Shown piece after piece: positions 35,671 to 49,106 of a DNA stretch of 64,000 bases (position 1 is its first letter; the number at the start of each line of letters is the position of its first letter). Under the pieces are notes generated by a model. That model made no database searches. It was not told the DNA's origin and was given only the letters and a program-made list of their open reading frames with translations. The stretch comes from Luidia sarsii (lineage: Eukaryota; Echinodermata; Asteroidea; Paxillosida; Luidiidae): positions 10,426,441 to 10,490,440 of the forward strand of contig OX465119.1 of assembly GCA_949987565.1 (NCBI GenBank), given 5' to 3'. The position numbers and the translations under genes are program-made.

Positions 35671-36525
35671 CAGAGGAACACCTTCCATAGAAATATCGGT
35701 AGAGGGGACTCATTAATATTATTGCAACGATTTGAATGGATGCTTCTACGAAGCGCATGCATTCACAACTCACAAATTGCTATCAATGTATCATGTCCTA
35801 ATTGCCAACAAAACGGATGGATCCCAGACCAGAAAAAGCAATCAGGGAGCCAACGCAAACAGCCCGTTAAAATTTTCACGATAATCACCTTATTATATTA
35901 TTTTTTTTTAAATCAAAAGCCTGGCTTGTCAGGTGGGATCTGTGCCAGAGAGAAAACGACAAAGCCACCTCGTTCCACCTCGCTGCCAGCCTGGCTAATA
36001 TCCAAGCCATCAATTATAAACCTGCGTCATTTCGAGTCCATTGATAGATAGATAAAAATACTCACCGTTGAACGGCGCAGAGCGCTGTCAGCTATTAGCT
36101 CGACCCAGGAATCGGCCGTCCTGTGTGACACCACCCCCGCCCGAGTGTACTCTTACCGTCAGTGACTCGACGGCATACACTTAATGACGACTACTCAAAA
36201 CTAAACGGCTCCCAGCAACGAGACGAAGTTCACGCCACACTACGTGGCAGATATCATGCTTTCGTTTTTCAGAAAGAAAACATATTATCTCTGATTCCCT
36301 CTCCTCGTCCGGCGCGCGACGCAGCCAGGGATGGTGTGTAGCCCTCGCGATGCGGGGAGATTTCGGCTACGAATCTTACCGGGACGCCATTCATTTGTGG
36401 CCATAAATGCGGGAGTTGGGCCAGTTTCACCGAAGGTCAAAACGGGACAATAAAAAAACCGCACACAGAGCCAACAAATGTCCGTGACAAATGTCTGCAG
36501 TGTTATTGTACGCGACACACATAGA

Positions 36526-36828
36526 TATGGTGGCGCAGAAGGGACATCGCAAATCGCAAATATCTGCAAAGATATTTGCAATTCGCACATTTTGTCGCAA
36601 ATATGTGCGCAAATATTTGCGACAAAATGTGCAATTCGCAAATTTTGTCGCAAATATTTGCGCACATATTTGCAAATCGCAAATTTTGTCGCAAATATGT
36701 GCGCATATATTTGCGACAAAATCTGCGAATTGCACATTTTGTCGCAAATATGTGCGCAAATATTTGCGACAAAATCTGCAATTCGCAGATTTTGTCGCAA
36801 ATTTTTTTCAAAGAAGCTAGAGGGCCAC
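36526..36828. repeat. Left arm of a large inverted repeat built of tttgtcgcaaatatttgcgc units
   Basis: The arm starts tatggtggcgcagaagggac and ends aaagaagctagaggg. Inside are repeated self-complementary units (ttttgtcgcaaatatttgcg alternating with its inverse), so the arm folds on itself. It is the inverse of 37205-37512. Confidence 0.9.
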
Positions 36829-37202
36829 AAAAATAAGAAACCGCTGATGATCACTACACACAGTGTTAGACCATGAAGGAAGAAGAGGTGAGACCCGGCT
36901 CAACGATGGGACTTGGAGTATGGAGTATTGTTGACAGTCACGAACGGATTTTTGAAGTTTTCTTACTTTGTAAACGAATGGAAAGGTATAATTTACGGAG
37001 ATTGAAGAACAGGGCTGTGTATGTTCCGTGACACCGTGAGACTCGGTATTATAGTCACAGTGTCAGGCCCATTTCACGTTGTGCTGTAACCTTGTAGGGG
37101 GGGTGGCCACAGCGCACTACGCGACCTTTGACCAAGGCACCGCACAGTGAGTCATGCGACACTACGAACTATATACATGTATATCTCGACACTACAGCAC
37201 TA

Positions 37203-37512
37203 CTGGTTTGGGCCCCCTAGCTTCTTTGAAAAAAATTTGCGACAAAATCTGCGAATTGCAGATTTTGTCGCAAATATTTGCGCAAATATTTGCGACAAAA
37301 TGTGCAATTCGCAGATTTTGTCGCAAATATATGTGCACATATTTGCGACAAAATTTGCGATTTGCAAATATGTGCGCAAATATTTGCGACAAAATTTGCG
37401 AATTGCACATTTTGTCGCAAATATTTGCGCAAATATTTGCGACAAAATATGCGAATTGCAAATATCTTTGCAGATATTTGCGATTTGCAATGTCCCTTCT
37501 GCGCCACCATAC
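37203..37512. repeat. Right arm of the large inverted repeat
   Basis: Starts ccctagcttctttgaaaaaa and ends gtcccttctgcgccaccata, the mirror of the left arm with few changes. The unique spacer between the arms is about 375 bp. Confidence 0.9.
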
Positions 37513-37544
37513 ATAGACGGCTGGGAGCAATGGAGGTGGAGGGG

Positions 37545-38540
37545 GGGGGGGGGGTGTGTGAGGGAACAGCAGGCCGTGCCTGCCGTGCTTGGCGTGGTCG
37601 CTCAACACGTTGTTGCGGCGATGCATGCCCGCGTGAGGTCAGAGCGTCACCCGTTGCCTTGGAAACGCTTCGAGTGGGAAAACGGCTGAGCGTGTGTGTG
37701 TGGGGTTTAGTAGGCAACGTGCAAGGGTGTACGGTGGTGGATTGTATTGATAGTGTATGGGTATGCGTGGCGGCAGAGGGTTGGAGGGGAGGGGAGAGGG
37801 GGAGGGGAGAGGGGGAGGGGAGAGGGGGAGGGGAGAGGGGGAGAGGGGAGGGGAGAGGGGGAGGGGAGAGGGGGAGGGGAGAGGGGGAGGAGAGAGGGGA
37901 GGGGAGAGCGGAGGCCGCGGGAGAGAGACTGCATGATCAAGGGAGAGGGGGAGGGAGAGGGAGAGGGAGAGGGAGAGGGAGAGGGAGAGAGGTCGAGAGG
38001 GAGAGGGAGAGGGAGAGGGAGAGGAAGAGGGAGAGGGAGAGGGAGAGGGAGAGGGAGAGGGAGAGGGAGAGGGAGAGGGAGAGGGAGAGGGAGAGGGAGA
38101 GGGAGAGGGAGAGGGCCAGAGGGAGAGGGAGAGGAAGAGGGAGAGGGGGAGGGAGGGGGAGAGGGAGAGGGAGAGGGAGAGGGAGAAGGAGAGAGGGAGA
38201 GGGAGAGAGGGAGAGGCAGAGGGAGAGGAAGATGCAGAGGCAGAGGCAGAGGCAGAGGCAGAAGCAGAGGCAGAGTCAGAGACAGAGGCAGAGGCAGAGG
38301 CAGAGGCATGCAGAGGCAGAGGCAGAGGGAGGGAGAGGGAGAGGGAGGGGGAGAGGGGGAGAGAGAGGGAGAGGAAGAGAGGGAGGGGGAGAGGGAGAGA
38401 GAGAGGGAGAGGAAGAGAGGGAGAGGGAGAGGGAGAGGGAGAGGGTGAGGGAGAGGGAGAGGGAAATGGGGAAAGGCCAGGGGAGGGGATGGGGAGGGGT
38501 GGGAGAGGCGGAGGGGAGCGGAAAGAGGAGAAAGAGGAAA
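37545..38540. repeat. Purine-rich GA/GGCAGA low-complexity tract
   Basis: gagagggggagggga-type hexamers from about 37785 contain an embedded ggcagaggcaga block near 38230-38330. Long charged or Ser-Pro frames are artefacts. Confidence 0.92.
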
Positions 38541-38874
38541 ACAGAATGTTTCTAACATTAATCAACTTACATTAGAAGGATCGAGGCAAATGTAATTTAT
38601 AGCCAGAATGTACATACTTTTATTCTGGTAAATGCTCTTTTTAAATTCACTTTTCAATAATATATACCAACTGCGTACATTGATACACCATAATGCAATG
38701 AAAGTAGACACAATTCTTTTAAAGTCAGTGTTAGAAAGTCGGTTCTGGGGCAGATAATTTGAAACCCCTGGGACTGCAAGGGATGTAGTTTTGTTTCGGG
38801 CCTGGTATAGGGGTCGCAGTGTGCCAAAAAATAAATTATGAAATAAAATTCCTAAGTATTATGTTCCTTGCAAG

Positions 38875-39115
38875 CAACTGTATCTGATGCTACACATCTC
38901 AATGCTACACATCTCTCAGAAGAAATGTGTCAGGGGCAGGGCAAACCTTCCCAGTTGTACCTCCACCATGCAAACATTAAATGCAAGTCTTATCTAGTCC
39001 GAGTTACCGGCTCTTCTAAGAGCCACACACTCCTTCTCAAAAGAGATGTGTTACACGGTGTCACGGCAAAACTTCCACTTGGTACTTCAACCATGCAAAC
39101 CTTCAAATCTTATCA
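38875..39115 (+). mobile_element. Diverged Penelope-like tail (second family)
   Basis: It shares gagttaccggctcttctaag, gagccacac and gtgttacacggtgtcacggc with the 18.8-kb copy. The hammerhead-like core is not preserved here. Confidence 0.55.
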
Positions 39116-39948
39116 AAGGTTGACTTTTGTTGCCCGTATAGAGGCCGGATGGCCGCTGTATTTTGTAATGTTCGAACTGGCGTTACCAAGCGGGGGAGGG
39201 TGAATCACCTAATATACAGTGCCTACCGTTCATGTAGGCGTATTGTGGCCATTCCAACACTGACTGTGGGCACGAGAAGGAAACACATGCAGCCGTATAT
39301 AGGCTATTCACAGTGCTGTGAATAATTTGAGATAATTTGAGTGCATTTCAAGCATGCTTCCCCAATCCTCTGGCCATCACGTTTCTTGGCAACACCAGGT
39401 GTCCCCACCCCCCTCCATCCACCCCACTGTCTGTTATGCTTTCACAGTATAGCGTGGCACATTCATGCCACGATGCGAGAGTGATCATGCGCTTAGTCTT
39501 GCATGGTGCTCCGACGAAAGGGGACAGCAAGTCAATACATTCGGATTGAGACTAAGTGGCGGCCGCTTCATCGCCGAACGAAGCTCGCGGAATAAAAACA
39601 AAAAGACTTCATTGTCAGGCCCAACTGTAGAGCGCAAACGTGCGTCAATATTTAAACAAAGCCTCTGTTCTAAAGAATGTCGATCACGAGGGGCGAAACG
39701 AAACTTCCGTGCACGAAAAAAAGAGACAACCAGCTAGCATAGAGAGAGTCTTTGCCATAACACAGATTTACCGCTCCCATCTAATAGCATTTTGCAGTGA
39801 ACTCCGTCCTTAGATATAGAAGCCGCAGATTGGATGACTCGGGTAATGCACAGGGGGTCAAATTTATAATAAGAGGGAACAATTACGGTATCTTAATCCA
39901 GAACCAGAAAATAATGTAGTCTTTTTAAAGTTAACTGTGACCAACCAG

Positions 39949-40014
39949 TCATTTCCGCGACTCGATCTTAATCGGATATTGACACTGATACTGAGCTTTA
40001 TCCTTGGCGGGGAT
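39949..40014 (-). CDS. Possible terminal exon, unassigned
   Basis: A consensus acceptor (CGTTGCAG) is followed by 21 codons, IPAKDKAQYQCQYPIKIESR and one lysine, then TGA. The base composition and acceptor look coding, but it cannot be joined in phase to the exon ending at 40858 without an intermediate exon. It may belong to the unidentified membrane-protein gene or be chance. Confidence 0.25.
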   Translation of the reverse strand: MPAKDKAQYQCQYPIKIESRK

Positions 40015-40184
40015 CTGCAACGAAACGTGAAAGAGAGACACGCTTAAGTGCCCTAAAAAGACACAAGCCGAGTTCCCAACAGCAGGGACACCGAGCCATG
40101 CCTATCGTATCTCAACACACCGGTTGCTCTTCATAAGCCTACCCAGCAATTGGAATCGCCACTTAGTCTCATGATGATACCTCA

Positions 40185-40760
40185 TTAGAAAGCAACCAAG
40201 CAACAAAGCAACCAAGCAGCCAAGCAGCGAAACAACCAAGCAACCAAGCAACCAAGCAGCCAAGAAACCAAGCAGCCAATCAACCAATCAACCAAGCAGC
40301 AGCCAAGCAGCCAAGCAATCAAGCAACCAAGCAGCCAAGCAACCAAGCAGCAAAGCAGCCAAGCAGCCAAGCAGCCAAGCAGCCAAGCAGCCAAGCAGCC
40401 AAGCAGCCAAGCAACCAAGCAACCAAGCAGCCAAGCAGCCAAGCAGCCAAGCAGCCAAGCAGCCAAGCAGCCAAGCAACCAAGCAACCAAACAACTAAGC
40501 AACCAAGCAGCCAAGCAGCCAAGCAGCCAATGAACCAAGCAACCAAGCAACCAAGCAACCAAGCAACCAAGCAACCAAGCAACCAAGCAACCAAGCAACC
40601 AAGCAGCCAAGCAACCAAGCAACCAAGCAACCAAGCAGCCAAACAACTAAGCAACCAAGCAGCCAAGTAGCCAAGCAGCCAATGAACCAAGCAACCAAGC
40701 AACCAAGCAACCAAGCAACCAAGCAACCAAGCAACCAAGCAGCCAAGCTACCAAGCAAAC
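40185..40760. repeat. 8-bp (AAGCARCC)n array
   Basis: About 70 units of aagcaacc and aagcagcc show a higher-order pattern of roughly 190 bp (the block with caatgaaccaagcaacc recurs). Ala-Trp-Leu-Leu-Gly-Cys frames are artefacts. Confidence 0.93.
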
Positions 40761-40857
40761 ATAACCTTTCTTCTTACCCCTGTAGCAAGCCAGCAACCAA
40801 CAATAAACCCCCAACACCAGCGCCCTTGGATGAGAGAGAAAATGAAAATCAACTCAC

Positions 40858-44190
<3,333 letters not shown>

Positions 44191-44549
44191 TCCATTCGCT
44201 CGTCCGAATGGCAACGACATAAGTTGCTAGATAGACTCGTCCAGTCCCTCGGCTAAAATCAATTCAGCAATCCCGAGCATCAACAGCGTCTATTATAGGT
44301 CACACAGTAGGGCAGACCTTGAATAGCAAAACTGGTAACCGGACTGTCTGTACATTAGGGTGGATAGACCGAGGGTTCATACTCACTTAAACTACCGAGT
44401 GAATTCCAGGACTTCGTCGCGGCCCCTGTCTCTGACAGAATTCGTGGTCTCTTTTTTTGTCTTGGATGAACGGTAGAGGGCGCCCCACCCTTCATCGAAC
44501 ATCGACCGAGACCAGTGGAGAATCTCTAAAATTCGTTCGGTTACCATCG

Positions 44550-44970
44550 GAGCATATCGGAGCATATCGGCCACTATCGGCCACTATCGGCCACTCTCGG
44601 CCACTATCGGCCGCCATCGGCCACTATCGGCCGCCATCGGCAACTATCGGCCACTATCGGCCACTATCGGTCACTATCGGCCACTATTGGCCACTATCGG
44701 CCACTATCGGCAACTATCGGCAACTGTCGGCCACTATCGGCCACTATCGGCCATTATCGGCCGCTGTCGGCCACTATCGGCCGCTATTGGCCACTATCGG
44801 CCACTATCGGCCGCCATCGGCAACTATCGGCCACTGTCGGCCACTATCGGCCACTATCGGCCACTATCGGCCACTATCGGCCATTATCGGCCGCTGTCGG
44901 CCGCTGTCGGCCGCCATCGGCCACTATCGGCCGCCATCGGCCGCCATCTGCCACTATCGGCAACTATCGG
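44550..44970. repeat. 10-bp (ATCGGCCACT)n array
   Basis: About 42 units of tatcggccac with gccgc, gcaac and tgtcgg variants arranged in a repeating order. The frame of SATIGHYRPL type is an artefact. Confidence 0.95.
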
Positions 44971-45154
44971 ATCGTGGAGCCTACCATGGTTACCTGCACT
45001 ATATGAAGGGGCCAATTTAATAGAGCCACTGAAGCGTACAAATCTGCTACGCGTGAAAACTCAGCCTCGTGTAAATAGAATTGCAAACCAAACTGCTACG
45101 TCATGTCAACTGTTCTTGACTTATTCCTTGCTTAGCATGAACAAAAAAGAGGTT

Positions 45155-45925
45155 ATGGTTAGGTTTTGGGGTGTAGTGGTTAGGGTTTGGGGTATGATGG
45201 TTAGGGTTTTGAGTTAGGGTTAGGGTTAGGGGTTTAATGGTTAGGGTTTTGGGTATGGTGGTTAGGGTTTTGAGTTTGGTGGTTAGGGTTTGGGGTTTAA
45301 TTACACCCCAAACCTACACCATTACACCCCAAACCCTTACCACCAAACTCAAAACCCTAACCATCATACCGCATACCCTAACCATTATACCCCAAACCCT
45401 AACCATTAAACCCCAAACCCTAACCACCAAACTCAAAACCCTAACCATCATACACAAAACCCTAACAATTACACCCCAAACCCTAACCATTACACCCCAA
45501 ACCCCGAACCACGAAACTCAAAACCCTAACCATCATACCCCAAACCCTAACCATTAAACCCCAAACCCTAACCACCAAACTCAAAACCCTAACCATTACA
45601 CCCCAAACCCACACCATTACACCCGAAACCCTAACCACCAAACTCAAAACCCTAACCATCATACCCCAAACCCTTACCATTACACCCCAAATTCTAACCA
45701 TCAAACTCAAAACCCTAACCATCATACCCAAAACCCTAACTATTAAACACCAAACCCGAACCACGAAACTCAAAACCCTAACCATCATACCCCAAACCCT
45801 AACCATTAAACCCCAAACCCTAACCACCAAACTCAAAACCCTAACCATCATACCCCAAACCCTAACCATCATACCCCAAACCCTAACCATTACACCCCAA
45901 ACCCTATCCATTACACCCCAAGGTG
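45155..45925. repeat. Telomere-like array with an inversion at about 45300
   Basis: G-rich ggttagggttt(t)gg units run from 45158 to about 45300. They then switch to C-rich ccctaaccatcataccccaa and ccctaaccaccaaactcaaa units up to 45918. A short true telomeric run (gggttagggttaggg) is at 45213-45235. Confidence 0.9.
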
Positions 45926-46384
45926 ACAGTGCAACAGTGCAATTGGTGGGAAAGAGTAGAGAGAAAGATGTGGGTGCAAAGAAATGAAAGAGATAGGTCA
46001 ATGATTGACGTGGCTGAGAGAAGATGTGGGTTAGGGTTAGGAGAGAGGAGAAAAAGGTTGGAGGAAATGTGTATAAGCGTTGAATAATCGTCAGTGAAAT
46101 CTCGATAAGTCAAACTCTGATAACTCAAAACTCCTGTTTAGTCAAACATGAATTATATTACCTTCACAAGTAAAATAATGATACAACTTCTATTAACTCA
46201 AAACTCTGTCCAACACAAAATTAATTATGAGCATGAAGTAAAGAAAAATATTTACAAAAACTGTTGTAAACTGCTCAATGACTAAAATTACCTGCAATGC
46301 ATCTCAAAAGTTAAAGGGCCTGACGAATTTTGACTTATCCAAAATTTTCTATAAAATTATTTCCAAAATAAAACGCAGAAATTC

Positions 46385-46622
46385 TTATTTTCTATTGTGA
46401 TTATACCATGAACTATTGATAATGATAATCATAAGTTTCATTCGTTGATCGAATTTATTTTTTAAGATATGGTAAGCGAATTTAATGGCTGCCGTCCAGT
46501 TGAAGTCCCTCTTCACTCTCTCTGAAGAGCTGATATCTGGCTGCACCAAGATGCCCATGAGTTGTCCATTCTGAGACACAAAGAAAGTATGAAGCTCAAA
46601 CTGGTCAAAAGCGTCAGAGTAT
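46385..46622 (-). CDS. Unidentified coding-like frame or exon
   Basis: An open frame runs from an AAAG acceptor-like site at 46623 to a stop at 46385. It reads YSDAFDQFELHTFFVSQNG, then QLMGILVQPDISSSERVKRD, then FNWTAAIKFAYHILKNKF. Composition and hydrophobic periodicity look protein-like. The short motif PDAF or DAFDQ recurs in other frames at about 46660-46690 and 46795-46815, suggesting related duplicated segments. I do not recognise the family, and it could be an old transposon fragment or an exon of a decayed gene lying 3' of the CHD1L-like gene. Confidence 0.3.
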
Positions 46623-46624
46623 CT

Positions 46625-47638
46625 TTATTAAATAAATTATTTGGACAATTAATTTAATTCTCACCTGGTCCAAGGCGTCAGGATGTTGAAATCAGCAAGC
46701 ATAATATTGCGCCCCTTGCCCTTGGCAAGGCATGGATCAGACACAACTGTCAGGGGTAGTGCCAGGGGGACCCACGCGATATGGAGGTTACTCCATCGTT
46801 GAAGGCGTCAGGGTTATCATTATCAGTATACCCTAATGAAGCCTGATCATAATGAAGGGCTCTCTCTCTGAAAATTTAATATGATTTTGTATGCGTTTAT
46901 GCGTGACGTTATGTACTCTGATAAAATATACTGATCAAGTTGGATAATAGTATACTGAGCACTATTTCACCGAAAAATCCACAGGACATTATGAAGACAA
47001 CACTCGACAATGAATGTATTATAATCAATTATAACTTGATGAATTTAACTTGCAGTAGCATGGACTATTATTTCCATTGATACTTAACCCGTAGCGGTCA
47101 TGTAACTTCACATACAGCATTCACGTTTCCCGCGGCAACCAAGACCACCTTTCAACTGTCTTGCCTTAGCTCGTCTGTGGACCGCCCAGACTTTTAACTG
47201 TCATCTCGCTTAACTGACTGACACTTTTGCATTCATGAATTGCAAAAAGTCGCACATTGAACAATTAGACATAATTACCAGGATAGTTTGTTTTAACTGT
47301 CCCCCATGATAATGTTAAGAAAGCTTCATTAAGTAAAATTAATTTGATTTCAAAATGGAAAAGGAAATTTTGAAAGGGTTTGATTTTAATCTGGTAAAAT
47401 ATTGAACAACAAAATCAAACGTTTGTGAGAATGAGCTTTGCAGTCTATGGCATATTTTATTCAAATAATTATATACTTTTCTGATACATAATTATCATTT
47501 TACTCGTATTCCAAATAAAAAATAATTCCTGTAGATTATGTAAAAGGCATCACAAACTCAATGGGTATAGAATAAAGCTGTTTATTCAATATCTATCAGC
47601 AGATAACAAAAATGACCCTGGTCTTCAGAAATAGTAGT
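46625..47638. other. AT-rich intergenic stretch
   Basis: Three short related segments share the phrase gcgtcagg (46601-46820, see the unidentified frame). Beyond them I see no gene or repeat. Confidence 0.45.
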
Positions 47639-48953
47639 TGGTATAATGTAATCATACCCTGATCATCAAAGAGTATAATGTAATCATACCTTGATCATCA
47701 AAGAGTATAACGTAATCATACCTTGATCATCAAAGAGTATAATGTAATCATACCTTGATCATCAAAGAGTATAATGTAATCATACCTTGATCATCAAAGA
47801 GGATAATGTAATCATACCTTGATCATCAAAGAGTATAATGTAATCATACCTTGATCATCAAAGAGTATAATGTAATCATACCTTGATCATCAAAGAGGAT
47901 AATGTAATCATACCTTGATCATCAAAGAGGATAATGTAATCATACCTTGATCATCAAAGAGTATAATGTAATCATACCTTGATCATCAAAGAGGATAATG
48001 TAATCATACCTTGATCATCAAAGAGTATAATGTAATCATACCTTGATCATCAAAGAGTATAATGTAATCATACCTTGATCATCAAAGAGTATAATGTAAT
48101 CATACCTTGATCATCAAAGAGTATAATGTAATCATACCTTGATCATCAAAGAGTATAATGTAATCATACCTTGATCATCAAAGAGGATAATGTAATCATA
48201 CCTTGATCATCAAAGAGTATAATGTAATCATACCTTGATCATCAAAGAGTATAATGTAATCATACCTTGATCATCAAAGAGTATAATGTAATCATACCTT
48301 GATCATCAAAGAGGATAATGTAATCATACCTTGATCATCAAAGAGTATAATGTAATCATACCCTGATCATCAAAGAGTATAATGTAATCATACCTTGATC
48401 ATCAGGGTATAATGTAATCATACCTTGATCATCAAAGAGTATAATGTAATCATACCTTGATCATCAAAGAGTATAATGTAATCATACCTTGATCATCAAA
48501 GAGTATAATGTAATCATACCTTTATCATCAGGGTATAATGTAATCATACCTTGATCATCAAAGAGTATAATGTAATCATACCTTGATCATCAAAGAGGAT
48601 AATGTAATCATACCTTGATCATCAAAGAGTATAATGTAATCATACCTTGATCATCAGGGTATAATGTAATCATACCTTGATCATCAAAGAGGATAATGTA
48701 ATCATACCTTGATCATCAAAGAGTATAATGTAATCATACCTTGATCATCAAAGAGTATAATATAATCATACCTTGATCATCAGGGTATAATGTAATCATA
48801 CCTTGATCATCAAAGAGTATAATGTAATCATACCTTGATCATCAAAGAGTATAATGTAATCATACCTTGATCATCAGGGTATAATGTAATCATACCTTGA
48901 TCATCAAAGAGTATAATGTAATCATACCTTGATCATCAAAGAGTATAATGTAA
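47639..48953. repeat. 32-bp minisatellite 3' of the CHD1L-like gene
   Basis: About 40 units of gtataatgtaatcatacctt then gatcatcaaaga occur, with occasional 28-bp units (catcagggtataatg). On the minus strand every unit contains CAAGGTATGA, which resembles a 5' splice site. The array ends about 150 bp beyond the CHD1L-like stop. Confidence 0.95.
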
Positions 48954-49106
48954 ACAAGATAATGTTTCGAGATGGATATTGTATGTAGGTCTGCTAAGGC
49001 TCTTTCCATTGCAAAAAGGTTCTTGACATCTTTACAAGGCTCTCTGATAAGTGTTCTGCATTGTCATTAGATCATCCCTACAATTTTGACATTTCTGGCG
49101 TCACAA

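Noticed and set aside
37278..38558. 425-codon plus frame across the inverted repeat and GA tract
   Set aside because: Low-complexity GA sequence joined to a repeat arm; no recognisable domain.
40185..40758. Apparent multi-pass LLGCLVAWLLG protein
   Set aside because: 8-bp repeat translated; composition fully explained by the unit.
44457..45020. 187-codon frame starting near 44457
   Set aside because: Mostly the 10-bp ATCGGCCACT array; no splice support or domain.
47639..48953. CRISPR-like array of about 32-bp repeats
   Set aside because: No unique spacers; contiguous tandem units in a eukaryotic gene neighbourhood.
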